DNA of 25,701 nt from JAERML01 sp035687895 (lineage in GTDB: Bacteria > Bacteroidota > Ignavibacteria > UBA10030 > UBA6906), in NCBI GenBank assembly GCA_035687895.1, contig DASRUE010000173.1, positions 1 to 25,701 on the forward strand, read 5' to 3'. Shown in pieces: positions 8,483 to 16,799 of the stretch. Under the pieces are notes generated by a model. It had not been told where the DNA came from. It searched no databases and worked only from the letters and a program-made list of their open reading frames with translations. The translations under genes and the position numbers were made by a program. Position 1 is the stretch's first letter; each line of letters starts with the position of its first letter.

Positions 8483-10558
8483 ATGAACACATCTAGAATT
8501 GCTTTTCTCTTGGTGACAATAGTCATCCTTCCTTCCGTATCGCGCTCGCAGGTCACTCAGGAATGGATTGCGCGAACAGATAGTGTTGCGGCAAGAGGAA
8601 TTGCCGTCGACAGCAACGGGAATGTCTACGTCGCTGGGGGAATCTACCGCGGGACAAGTGGATTCGACATGGCTCTTATCAAGTATGATGCCACCGGTAA
8701 TCAACAATGGATGAGGGAATTTAATGGGATCGGCGACGACCTCGATGACCCGACGGCGATCGCTCTCGATGCAAGCGGAAATATCTTCGTGACCGGCTAT
8801 AGTTTTCGCGGTCCGGCACTGTTGAATTATGAAATTGTCACGATCAAATATAACGCCAATGGCGACTCACTCTGGGTGCGTCGTTACAACGGGACGGGTA
8901 CGCGGGATGACCGCGCATTTGCTCTTGCAGTTGATAGCGCAGGCAATGCTTATGTTGGAGGTTACATCAATAATGTATCCTTAAGCAATGTTTATGGGGA
9001 GGACTACATCACAATAAAATATAGTCCCGACGGTACACAACTTTGGGCAGCACCGGTTGAACTTGTTTGGGGTTCTGTTACCGCCTTGGCAGTGGACCCG
9101 AATGGGATTGTATATGTCACTGGGGTGGGGTACGATCCAAGTTCTACCAGTAGTGAGTACATCACGGTTAAGTACGGTTCCAATGGGAACGTAATCTGGT
9201 TGGATCGCTTTGACGGTCCAGGCACTGGGTCCGATGAAGCAAAGGGTATTGCCCTAGATGACAGCGGCAATGTGTACATCACTGGTGTGAGCGCTGGATC
9301 GAACGGGTATTATGATTATGTCACAATAAAATATAATGAAGCCGGAGTGGAACAATGGGTGAGGCGGTACGATGGACCTGTAAGTGAAGATGACAAAGTA
9401 ATTGGAATTGTTGTCGACGACAGTCAAAATGTATATGTTACAGGCACAGCAAGTGTTGTGTCGGGATCGTTCGTTAAAGATTTTGCAACCATAAAATACA
9501 ATAGAGATGGTGACACTCTCTGGGTGAAGTTGTATAATGGTCCGGGGAACTCACTTGATGAACCCGTCGATCTTGCTATTGATACGGATGCCGGCATCTA
9601 TGTCACCGGCCGCAGCATCGGAACGGGCTTCAGCGGATATCCCGATTATGCAACGATCAAATACGGCGCGGATGGCGACTCACTCTGGCTTCAGCGGTAC
9701 AACGCAGCGGATCTAAACGATGGACCGGAGGCGATTGCGGTAGACCAGTTCGGAAACGTGTATGTCACGGGAAATAGCGAGGCCAGTTTCACCGCCAATG
9801 GCGCCGCCACGATCAAGTACACTCAGACACCTGTCCCTGTCGCTCAGAGTACGGCCGTGCCCTCGATTGGCATGGGGTCCACAACACCATTTGGATCCAC
9901 TCATGTTACATTCATCGGCGATGTTACAGTGTCGGATTCTGTGACGATGTTCTACTACCTCGAGCCGCCGATTCCCGGAATGCTTCCTTCAGGCATCATC
10001 CGCATTGGCGACTTTTACTGGCGGGTACTGAACGGCGGGATAGTCTTCACGAATGGATATATGCGCATTGCGACAGAGGACCTTTTTGGAGTTACCGCAG
10101 GAGGGTGTGGGGCTTGTCTGGTATGGCTGAAGCGCGATAATCCCGGAGACCCCTGGCAGAACATTGGCGGGATTGTGAACGGAACTCTTGAAAACGGGAC
10201 GTTGGCCAGCACAACTCCATTTGGATCATTCTCGGAATTCGCCATCGGTTCATCTGACAGTACCACACTTGAGGTGGAAGAGGACCTTGGCCCATTCACA
10301 TTTGCGCTTGCGCAGAACTACCCCAATCCGTTCAATCCTTCCACCACGCTCATGTACGAGCTGCGCTCTTCCTCCCACGTAACGCTGACGGTCTTCAACA
10401 TTCTTGGCGAGGCGGTTGCAACCCCTGTTGATCAAGTACAACCAGCAGGGATACATCGCGTTTCATTCAATGGTTCCGGCCTTTCCAGCGGGGTGTACAT
10501 CTATCGAATGAACGTCAACGGATTCTACTTGACAAAGCGGATGATACTTGTTAAATAA
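8483..10558 (+). CDS. SBBP-repeat secreted protein with T9SS type A sorting domain
   Basis: A 691-residue secreted protein. The ATG at 8483 is chosen because it has GGAGGG at 8473–8478 and opens directly into a signal peptide (MNTSRIAFLLVTIVILPSVS, cleavage near RSQ). The frame stays open upstream to 8387, but that part is not signal-like. Eight SBBP repeats of the form VD-x-x-GNVYVTG followed by D-x-x-TIKY-x-x-x-G occupy about 40–440 and predict a beta-propeller. A middle region (about 450–600) with STTPFGSFSEFAIG is of a kind often seen before sorting domains. The last 85 residues form a T9SS C-terminal domain: QNYPNPFNP near 611–619, FNILGEAV, GVYIYRM, final KRMILVK. T9SS cargo is exported across the outer membrane and either released or surface-anchored. 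No enzyme motif is seen. It is the first gene after kinase/regulator pair 1. Confidence 0.9.
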   Translation: MNTSRIAFLLVTIVILPSVSRSQVTQEWIARTDSVAARGIAVDSNGNVYVAGGIYRGTSGFDMALIKYDATGNQQWMREFNGIGDDLDDPTAIALDASGNIFVTGYSFRGPALLNYEIVTIKYNANGDSLWVRRYNGTGTRDDRAFALAVDSAGNAYVGGYINNVSLSNVYGEDYITIKYSPDGTQLWAAPVELVWGSVTALAVDPNGIVYVTGVGYDPSSTSSEYITVKYGSNGNVIWLDRFDGPGTGSDEAKGIALDDSGNVYITGVSAGSNGYYDYVTIKYNEAGVEQWVRRYDGPVSEDDKVIGIVVDDSQNVYVTGTASVVSGSFVKDFATIKYNRDGDTLWVKLYNGPGNSLDEPVDLAIDTDAGIYVTGRSIGTGFSGYPDYATIKYGADGDSLWLQRYNAADLNDGPEAIAVDQFGNVYVTGNSEASFTANGAATIKYTQTPVPVAQSTAVPSIGMGSTTPFGSTHVTFIGDVTVSDSVTMFYYLEPPIPGMLPSGIIRIGDFYWRVLNGGIVFTNGYMRIATEDLFGVTAGGCGACLVWLKRDNPGDPWQNIGGIVNGTLENGTLASTTPFGSFSEFAIGSSDSTTLEVEEDLGPFTFALAQNYPNPFNPSTTLMYELRSSSHVTLTVFNILGEAVATPVDQVQPAGIHRVSFNGSGLSSGVYIYRMNVNGFYLTKRMILVK

Positions 10559-10608
10559 CACTCCCCAAGGGAGGTCAACCCATCTTTATTCTAACAATAG
10601 GAGGAGCT

Positions 10609-11457
10609 ATGAAGAATTGTTTTCGCGTTCTTGTTCTCAATGTGGCGATTGCAGCGTGGTCGCATCTCGCTGTTGCACAGATTCCCAATGTCGGGTTCGA
10701 ACAATGGACGAGTGGAAATCCGGATGGATGGTTCGCAAACAACGCTCCGGGATTCGCGGTGCCGGTTACGCAGTCTTCAAACCGTCACTCCGGGTCCTTC
10801 TCTGCTCAGGCAGAGGTGGTCAGCGCCCCTGGATTTCCGTTTTATCCCCCGGTCTTGTCGTCCGTGTTCCCCGTCTCTCAACGGCATGCAAACCTCACAT
10901 TTTGGGTTGAGTTTACATCGGTGAGCGGCGATGGGGCAGGTGTTGCTGTCTGGTTGTACAACAACCAAACGCAAATAGCGTTAGGAGTGGGTGAGACATT
11001 TGAGAGCAACCCATGGGAACTCGTCACCATTCCCATCGACTACTTCTCCACCGAGATTCCGGATTCGTGTTATATCTATTTCTTCGTGACCGGAGACAGT
11101 CTGGGCGGTGACCCTCACGTGGGATCCGTGGCCCGCATCGATGATCTCGCGTTTTCAGGAGTTGTGTCTGTGCAAGGCACCGACCGAGAACCACTGGCCT
11201 TCAAGCTCGGTCAAAACTATCCAAATCCGTTCAACCCAAGCACGGAAATCGGTTTTCAGATTGCGGAATTCGGATTTGTGTCGCTCAAGGTCTTTGATCT
11301 GCTGGGACGTGAGGTTGCAGAGCTTGTCAACAACGAACTGTATGCAGGTGAGCACACCATCAAGTTTGATGCGAGCAATCTTCCAAGTGGTGTGTATTTC
11401 TATCGCTTGACAGCCGGGGGGCAATCGGTCTCGAAGCGGATGGTTTTTCTCAAATAA
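10609..11457 (+). CDS. Secreted jelly-roll-like protein with T9SS type A sorting domain
   Basis: A 282-residue secreted protein. It has a signal peptide (about 1–24, ending VAQ), a compact beta-rich domain (about 25–185), and a T9SS sorting domain with QNYPNPFNP near 202–210, FDLLGREVAELV and final KRMVFLK. The mature N-terminus, IPNVGFEQWTSGNPDGW, resembles the opening of carbohydrate-binding-like jelly-roll domains common in T9SS cargo. Other features of that fold include HSGSFSA and the closing ARIDDLAFSG. Carbohydrate binding is only a family-level guess. AGGAGG at 10599–10604 lies 4 nt before the ATG, a strong start. The gene follows the SBBP-repeat gene by 50 nt, so the two may be cotranscribed. 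Confidence 0.88.
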   Translation: MKNCFRVLVLNVAIAAWSHLAVAQIPNVGFEQWTSGNPDGWFANNAPGFAVPVTQSSNRHSGSFSAQAEVVSAPGFPFYPPVLSSVFPVSQRHANLTFWVEFTSVSGDGAGVAVWLYNNQTQIALGVGETFESNPWELVTIPIDYFSTEIPDSCYIYFFVTGDSLGGDPHVGSVARIDDLAFSGVVSVQGTDREPLAFKLGQNYPNPFNPSTEIGFQIAEFGFVSLKVFDLLGREVAELVNNELYAGEHTIKFDASNLPSGVYFYRLTAGGQSVSKRMVFLK

Positions 11458-11616
11458 TTGCTGATGGAGAGTACACCTGCAGGTAACGCTTTCGCTGCTG
11501 TCGGGATTTAGCTCGGATTGAATTCTGGGATTGCTTCCTTCCGTCTGTCAACCGCCGCTCTGGCGCTGGCAAAGGAAAAGGCAGTCCTTCAACCGAACAC
11601 AAAATAAAGAGTACCT

Positions 11617-12540
11617 GTGAAAAAAGGTAGAATGTTTTTGAGAGCGTTTGCAACTGCGCTGATACTGACTTCCGGGTTTCTGGGAAATCTGGCATTGGGC
11701 CAGGAGCTAAGTAATCCCGTTACATTTCATCTCATTGTCGTCAACGAGGTCTATACAAATGCAGACGGTACGAAGCAATTCGCTGAATTGATGGCGCGGT
11801 CGGATTTTCAGACCAACCTCGCACCGACGCGTATCAACGCCCTCGATGCCACCGGCGCGGCCACGACGCTGGTGTTCGACCTCACTGCCTCGTTTCCGGC
11901 ACTGGACAATAACGAGACCATTCTTCTCGCGACACAGGCCGTGGCCAGCCAACTCGGCTTTAGCCCCGATTTCATTATTCCACCGAACGCGATCTCTCTG
12001 GTCAACGGTCGTGTGAGCTTTGCTCAGGATCCGGCGATCAATACTATTGTTGATGCGGTCGCCTACGGAAACTACACGGGCAGCAACACCGGCTTCGGTA
12101 CACCGTCTGTAGCGCTGCCGTCCGACGGGTCGACGTCGCTCAACCGCGTTGTTTACAACCTCATAACGAGAGATAACGCCACCGATTTTGCGGTGCTGGT
12201 GAACTCTCCGAAGCGTAACGATGGCATGTCAGGCACGCTTGTAGGGGTGAATGAACAGCAAGGAATACCAAGCGCTTACGAGTTGCACCAAAACTATCCG
12301 AATCCGTTCAACCCCTCCACCACGATCACCTACACCGTACCAGCGGCGACATACGCGCAGTTGAGTGTGTTTGATGTTCTCGGAAAACAGGTTGCGTCGC
12401 TTGTCGATGGACGGTTGGAGGCCGGAACGCACCAAGTCAACTTCGATGCTCAGGCGTCAGGGTTATCGAGCGGCGTGTATCTCTATCGTCTCACGACACC
12501 ATCGTATGTCGGCACAAGAGTGATGACAATCGTCAAGTAA
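11617..12540 (+). CDS. Lamin-tail-like secreted protein with T9SS type A sorting domain
   Basis: A 307-residue secreted protein with a signal peptide (MKKGRMFLRAFATALILTSG, ending LALGQ). The start used is the GTG at 11617; an ATG at 11632 is an alternative, and both have weak ribosome-binding sites. The central part (about 35–205) has features of a lamin-tail-like domain: VNEVYTN, FAELMARSD, INALDATG, then VAYGNYTG, SLNRV and NATDFAVL…SPKRN. Such domains occur in many secreted bacterial proteins and nucleases, but no nuclease motif is seen here. The T9SS domain has QNYPNPFNP near 225–233, FDVLGKQVASLVDG, and final RVMTIVK. The 159-nt gap upstream holds no gene, only a short ACCTGCAGGT palindrome at 11475–11484. 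This is the last gene of the first secreted-protein block. Confidence 0.85.
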   Translation: MKKGRMFLRAFATALILTSGFLGNLALGQELSNPVTFHLIVVNEVYTNADGTKQFAELMARSDFQTNLAPTRINALDATGAATTLVFDLTASFPALDNNETILLATQAVASQLGFSPDFIIPPNAISLVNGRVSFAQDPAINTIVDAVAYGNYTGSNTGFGTPSVALPSDGSTSLNRVVYNLITRDNATDFAVLVNSPKRNDGMSGTLVGVNEQQGIPSAYELHQNYPNPFNPSTTITYTVPAATYAQLSVFDVLGKQVASLVDGRLEAGTHQVNFDAQASGLSSGVYLYRLTTPSYVGTRVMTIVK

Positions 12541-12678
12541 GCGTCTGCGTCGCGCAAGGTTGCCAGGAACACGAACCTTTCACGCTTCCAGCTTGGCGGC
12601 TTCGCGCGAGGCTAAGGGGGTTTAACCGTTTTGGAATCCGCAATATTCTCTAATCCACATTTTCAATCAAACCAACAC

Positions 12679-12685
12679 AAGGAGG
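12679..12685 (+). promoter_or_regulatory. Shine-Dalgarno site of the DinB-family gene
   Basis: AAGGAGG, 4 nt ahead of the ATG at 12690. The 149-nt gap upstream also holds a weak TCGCGC/GCGCGA inverted pair near 12550–12615, but no convincing terminator or promoter. Confidence 0.7.
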
Positions 12686-12689
12686 CTGT

Positions 12690-13178
12690 ATGTCGGAGAA
12701 GGATATGTTTATCACCACGTGGGAACGCGAGTTCCAGACGACACTCAAGATTCTCAAAGCCCTCCCGATGGACAAGGTTGATCTGAAGCCGGCAGAGAAA
12801 TCAAAGTCGGCAAAGGACCTTGCGTGGACGTTTGTCGGCGAAGAGGGCGTCATCATCGATGGCGTGTGCAAGGGGAAGATTGATTTCATGAGCATGCCGC
12901 CACCGCCTGCAACGTTTCAGGAAGTTATCAACACCTATGAGACCACTCACAAGTCAAATGTCGACAGGGTGAAAGCGCTTACCGAGACCGAATTGAACTC
13001 TCCCATCCCGTGGATGATTGCCCCGAAGCAAATGGGCCAGGTTCGGCGCGCCGATGTTCTGTGGACAGCAGTGATGGACAACGTGCACCATCGCGGTCAG
13101 TTCTCCGTGTACCTCCGCATTGCAGGAGCAAAGGTGCCGTCAATCTATGGCCCGACGGCAGACGAGCCTTGGATGTAA
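12690..13178 (+). CDS. DinB family protein (metal-dependent four-helix-bundle fold)
   Basis: A 162-residue soluble protein. The C-terminal part, HHRGQFSVYLRIAG followed by KVPSIYGPTADEPW, is strongly characteristic of DinB/YfiT-like proteins. The segment KSKSAKDLAWTFVGEE matches the second helix. Typical members bind a divalent metal through three histidines, one in the LAWH helix and two in HxxxH before RGQ. Here the LAWH position is T47 and the first His of HxxxH is D130, leaving H134. This may be a subfamily trait rather than decay, because the rest is well conserved. The biochemical role is unknown; some relatives are thiol transferases. It has its own strong ribosome-binding site and is followed by a strong hairpin, suggesting a single-gene transcript. 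Confidence 0.9.
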   Translation: MSEKDMFITTWEREFQTTLKILKALPMDKVDLKPAEKSKSAKDLAWTFVGEEGVIIDGVCKGKIDFMSMPPPPATFQEVINTYETTHKSNVDRVKALTETELNSPIPWMIAPKQMGQVRRADVLWTAVMDNVHHRGQFSVYLRIAGAKVPSIYGPTADEPWM

Positions 13179-13203
13179 GCCGTTTGCAACAGTACCGTCA
13201 CTC

Positions 13204-13239
13204 GATCAGGCTTCAGGCGCTTTCGCCTGGAGCCTGATC
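13204..13239 (+). terminator. Strong hairpin downstream of the DinB-family gene
   Basis: GATCAGGCT pairs with AGCCTGATC, then a T·G pair, then CAGGCG with CGCCTG around a CTTT loop. This makes a 16-pair stem starting 25 nt after the stop codon. The sequence after it (CATTTCAG) lacks a T-run, so this may be a terminator of atypical form or an mRNA-stabilising hairpin. Confidence 0.6.
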
Positions 13240-13320
13240 CATTTCAGCCCGGCCCGTCTCTTGATTCTCGCGATGACTCTGCGTACTCTTGCACGTGGTG
13301 AAGCTATGGATGGATTAATC

Positions 13321-13360
13321 GCTAACGTCTATCCGTCGCCCCTGAGAAATAGACGCTAGC
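13321..13360. repeat. Inverted repeat at the left edge of the gene remnant
   Basis: GCTAACGTCTAT at 13321–13332 is matched by ATAGACGCTAGC at 13349–13360, 11 of 12 bases complementary with 16 bases between. It ends exactly where the recognisable remnant coding sequence begins, so it may mark a recombination or insertion junction. The 80 bases before it (13240–13320) hold nothing recognisable. Confidence 0.4.
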
Positions 13361-13724
13361 ATCTATCTGCGGAATTTGAGAATGCTGGTAAAACCCCAGC
13401 TTACAACGTCAAACATGGAGCGATTGTAAAAATTGGTACTGGTATCTATCAAACGGACATTGATACTGTCGAACGCATCATTGGCCTTGCGCCCGGAGTA
13501 ATCGGAGCAACATGCAGTTCGGGTATGACATGGATTTCCGAGAACGTACAAGGGAGGATTCTATAGCTATATCCAATGGGATCAGATTCTATTTCGTGAT
13601 TGGTCGGCTCACATATCAAGATAGATCTGGTTACGATCACTTCACCCACTATTCTTGGCGCCTCGATATGACTTCTCGCAACGGCATATGGCGAACCGAG
13701 GGAAACTACAACGATGCTGATTGA
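13360..13724 (+). pseudogene. Frameshifted, 5'-truncated remnant of a conserved hypothetical protein
   Basis: Two frames together read as the C-terminal part of a widespread hypothetical, usually membrane-anchored, protein family. The frame from 13360 to the stop at 13564–13566 contains FENAGKTPAYNVKHGAIVKI, matching the family's N-[ST]-G-x-T-P-A-x-[ND]-V segment. The frame ending at 13722–13724 contains GIRFYFVIGRLTYQD followed by FTHYSWRLD, matching the family's YG-[RK]-[IV]-x-Y-x-D…H-x-T-x-[FY]-C-[WF] ending, in the same order and at sensible spacing. A frameshift must lie roughly between 13500 and 13570. The in-frame TAG at 13357 and the lack of an N-terminal part show it is also truncated. 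The family resemblance is recalled from pattern only; the function is unknown. Confidence 0.6.
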
Positions 13725-13729
13725 CCAAG

Positions 13730-13758
13730 TTAGGACAACAAGTTCACATATTAGGACA
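13730..13758. repeat. Direct repeat TTAGGACA, 21-bp period
   Basis: TTAGGACA occurs at 13730–13737 and again at 13751–13758, start-to-start 21 bp, about two helical turns. A short AAGTT also recurs beside it. It sits 5 nt after the remnant gene's stop and about 80 nt before the second kinase gene. It could be a regulator-binding site or the end of a vanished mobile element; the sequence cannot separate these. Confidence 0.4.
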
Positions 13759-13838
13759 GTACCCCGGCCAATAATTTCTTGACTTTCCTTTGCGGTGTGT
13801 GTAGCTTTAGCCACACAGTTTGCCTCCCTGATCTTTAC

Positions 13839-16751
13839 ATGTCAACCTTGCGACACACCGTAACGTCGTCTCCACGCCCTCGATATCTGTTCTCCTTTCA
13901 CTATACGATTCTGCTTCTTCTCTGTACTTATATCGTCTCTGTCCGAGGACAGGGGCATCTCTTCAAGGACTACACGACGGCAGATGGTCTGCCGGACAGC
14001 CGCGTCGCGCCGATTCTCCAGGATAGCAAAGGGTACATGTGGTTTGGCACGCAGGCTGGATTGACGCGCTACGATGGGAAAGAGTTTGTGAGCTTCTCCG
14101 GTGCGAAGGAGATCCCCGGCATTTTCGGGAGATACATCCTTGAAGACCACCAAGGTGCAATCTGGTTCGCATTCACAGGGTTCGCTCGCAGCGGCGTGTT
14201 GCGGTACCGGGATAAGGATACAACGGACTTCTCCGCCGCCGTGTCTGCTGCCAGACCATCGTGCCTTGCGGAGGATCCGAACCATGATATCTGGATTGGG
14301 ACGGATAAAGGGCTCACGAGGATCAGGTTTGTGGATTCTTTGCGTACGAAGTGGACTGCCGAGAACTTTCCCGAGTATGAAACACGATCCCTTTTTGTCG
14401 ATACCAGGGGAACGCTCTGGGTGGCATGTGCGAACGAGACGCTGTACACGTATGCCGGTGGGAAGTTCTCGGTTGCGGCATCTGGAGTCTCCACTTACCT
14501 CCGTGCGTACGCCGTTCATGAAAGACGCGGGGCGGTTTGGTTTGGAGGATTAAAGGGCGCCTACGTCATTGAGAATGGTGTCCTTCGTGTTTTCTCGAGT
14601 GCAGACGGGCTTCCGGACCGAGGGGTCTGGTCATTCTGCGAAGATTGGTACGGCAACTTCTGGGTCGGCACGGCGAAGGGACTCTACAGAATGAAAACGA
14701 TCGATGCTAAAAGGCGTTTTGTCAAAGAACCCTCGTTCGGCGATGCGATCGTGTATGACATGTGTCTTGACGTAGAAGGGAACGTGTGGTTTGCCAGCGA
14801 TCCGGGGTTGAGAAAACTCCTTGCGAGCGACATCATCGTTGATTTCCCCGGGAAGGAGAAATTGGCAACAGCGGGCTTCGGTCCAATTGCGCAGGACCCC
14901 GGAGGAACGATCTACTTCGGCTCACGCAACGCGGGGATCTTCACTCTCAAGAACAACACCTTGACGGAAGGGTCCAAATTTCGTTCGTTCACCGACTTCA
15001 CGGTCCTGGCGATTCTCCCTCAATCAGCAACCAGGACATGGTTCGGCATCAAGATGGGCGGAATCTTGCTCCTTGATGGCCAGGCAACGTACAGATACCC
15101 GGACACCGTGCACTGGGTAGACTGGAGTGTCCACTCGCTTGAGAATCTGAGTGACGGGAAGGTCTTAATGGGGACCGCTCGAGGACTGTTCATTGCGGAT
15201 CGTAGTCTTTCGACTCAGAGGCTGCAACATCCGAACATCGATTCACTCGCCGTGTTCGACATTGCGGCAGATGGTGATGTGTACTGGCTCGGAACGGACA
15301 ATGGCGCCTATGCAGTGAGAATCATAAATGATACCATTCATGAAGTGCATCGGCCTCAATCCGACATCCTCCGTGGTGGAATAGTGTACGCAATCCTGGT
15401 AGACAATCGAGGTCACGTGTGGTTTGGCACAGACGGGGCCGGGTTGGTGCACTACGACGGGTCAGGGTTCATGTCCTTCAAGAAAGATGACGGAATTGTG
15501 GGGAACCGCATCTTCGCGCTGGCGCAGGATTCATTGGGGAGCATCTGGATCGGTGCCTCCTCGGGACTGAGTCAGTTCGATGGATCAAGTTTCAGAAACT
15601 TCACGCAAGTCCAAGGGTTCGGCGAAATCGGTCTGCACGGACTAATGGTGGACAAAGAAGGATACCTCTGGGTGAGCAATTTCCCGGGTGTTTCCAAACT
15701 CAAACCGCAGCGGTTCTCGAGAAGCAAACGAGCTCCGCCTATTTCCATTGCCTTGATGCAGGTGGACGCCGTCGATGTGGAACTGAACGGAAATATCGAG
15801 ATTCCTCCGGCCCCATCCGTGATCACCTTTCAATACGCGGGATTGAGCTTCACGGATGAGGCCAACATCCGTTACCGGTATATGCTGGAGGGGTTTGACC
15901 CGGGGTGGTCGTCTCCCGTGGTGGCGCGGGAAGTTCGGTATACACACCTTGCGAGTGGCACATACACATTCAGAGTGATTGCTCGAAGTGCGGATGGCGT
16001 CTGGAGTGATCATCCCTCCGTTGTGTCGTTCACGATCCTTCCTCCCATATGGCAGCGGTGGTGGTTCATCGTGGCGGCATGTATGTGTCTTTTCGGCATG
16101 GCCTATAGCCTGTACCGTTATCGCTTGCACAAGGCATTGCAGTTGGAGCGAACACGGAGCCGGATAGCCATGGATCTGCACGATGACATCGGGTCAAGCC
16201 TTACCCGCATCTCCGTGTTGAGTGAGGTTGCCCGACACCAGGAGCGTCTGAATCCGGAGGCCGCAGCGGAGACTCTCACCAGCATCGGCAACACCGCCCG
16301 TGACGTGATCGACTCCTTAGGCGATATTGTGTGGTCGGTGGATCCGAAGAACGATGATCTTCAGAATGTGATCCGGCGGATTGTCCAGTTCGGCCAGGAG
16401 ATGTGTGAAGGAAAGGGGATTGAGTACGAAACCGAAATTGCCGATGATTTCTCGGATGCCAGGCTCACGCTCGAGCAACGGCGTGACGTCTTTCTGCTGT
16501 TTAAGGAAGCGACGCACAACATGGTGAAGTATTCTAGGGCCACGCGTGTCCGGTTTAGTGCTTCACAGAAGCAGAAAGGCATTCTTCTCAGATTTTCCGA
16601 CAACGGGATGGGTTTCACGGAACGCGTAGATTCGCCGGGACATGGGCTTCCCAGTATGCGTGAACGGGGAAAACGCATCGGGGGGGAGTTCTCGATTCGG
16701 AGCCGGTCGGGCGAGGGTACGACGGTGTCTATGGAAGTGAAAACAGGCTGA
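13839..16751 (+). CDS. Two-component sensor histidine kinase with 14-repeat propeller and Y_Y_Y domain (system 2)
   Basis: A 970-residue paralogue of the kinase at 4452. The ATG at 13839 is preferred over a TTG at 13779, because it gives a short n-region and one hydrophobic signal segment (YTILLLLCTYIVSVRGQ). Fourteen propeller repeats run from YMWFGTQAGL (about 67) to LWVSNFPGVS (about 610). They are more diverged than in kinase 1, with several blades lacking the full W-[IV]-G-T core. A Y_Y_Y domain occupies about 660–735 and a membrane helix about 742–758. The HisKA_3 segment is RSRIAMDLHDDIGSSLTRI with phosphoacceptor about H781. The HATPase_c domain has N-box N894, G1 DNGMGF at about 921, and a canonical G2 box GHGLPSMRERG. 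The ligand is unknown. The regulator gene follows within about 50 nt. No good ribosome-binding site precedes the start. Confidence 0.92.
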   Translation: MSTLRHTVTSSPRPRYLFSFHYTILLLLCTYIVSVRGQGHLFKDYTTADGLPDSRVAPILQDSKGYMWFGTQAGLTRYDGKEFVSFSGAKEIPGIFGRYILEDHQGAIWFAFTGFARSGVLRYRDKDTTDFSAAVSAARPSCLAEDPNHDIWIGTDKGLTRIRFVDSLRTKWTAENFPEYETRSLFVDTRGTLWVACANETLYTYAGGKFSVAASGVSTYLRAYAVHERRGAVWFGGLKGAYVIENGVLRVFSSADGLPDRGVWSFCEDWYGNFWVGTAKGLYRMKTIDAKRRFVKEPSFGDAIVYDMCLDVEGNVWFASDPGLRKLLASDIIVDFPGKEKLATAGFGPIAQDPGGTIYFGSRNAGIFTLKNNTLTEGSKFRSFTDFTVLAILPQSATRTWFGIKMGGILLLDGQATYRYPDTVHWVDWSVHSLENLSDGKVLMGTARGLFIADRSLSTQRLQHPNIDSLAVFDIAADGDVYWLGTDNGAYAVRIINDTIHEVHRPQSDILRGGIVYAILVDNRGHVWFGTDGAGLVHYDGSGFMSFKKDDGIVGNRIFALAQDSLGSIWIGASSGLSQFDGSSFRNFTQVQGFGEIGLHGLMVDKEGYLWVSNFPGVSKLKPQRFSRSKRAPPISIALMQVDAVDVELNGNIEIPPAPSVITFQYAGLSFTDEANIRYRYMLEGFDPGWSSPVVAREVRYTHLASGTYTFRVIARSADGVWSDHPSVVSFTILPPIWQRWWFIVAACMCLFGMAYSLYRYRLHKALQLERTRSRIAMDLHDDIGSSLTRISVLSEVARHQERLNPEAAAETLTSIGNTARDVIDSLGDIVWSVDPKNDDLQNVIRRIVQFGQEMCEGKGIEYETEIADDFSDARLTLEQRRDVFLLFKEATHNMVKYSRATRVRFSASQKQKGILLRFSDNGMGFTERVDSPGHGLPSMRERGKRIGGEFSIRSRSGEGTTVSMEVKTG

Positions 16752-16799
16752 ATATGCGGTTGCGCGATGCATTACTTCACTATATCTTGTCTCCTGAAT

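Noticed and set aside
10561..10573. Small hairpin CTCCC/GGGAG after the SBBP-repeat gene
   Set aside because: Only five pairs with a 3-nt loop and no T-run; it may well be incidental, and the next gene follows closely.
12541..12689. Possible small element with TCGCGC/GCGCGA arms between the lamin-tail-like and DinB-family genes
   Set aside because: The arms are only six GC-rich bases and far apart; such pairs occur often by chance.
13258..13359. Short open frame reading into the inverted repeat
   Set aside because: No ribosome-binding site, no recognisable motif, and it ends within the inverted repeat next to the gene remnant.
13779..13807. Promoter-like TTGACT – 17 nt – TAGCTT before kinase 2
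   Set aside because: The -10 match is poor, and Bacteroidota-type promoters follow a different consensus; support is too weak to annotate.
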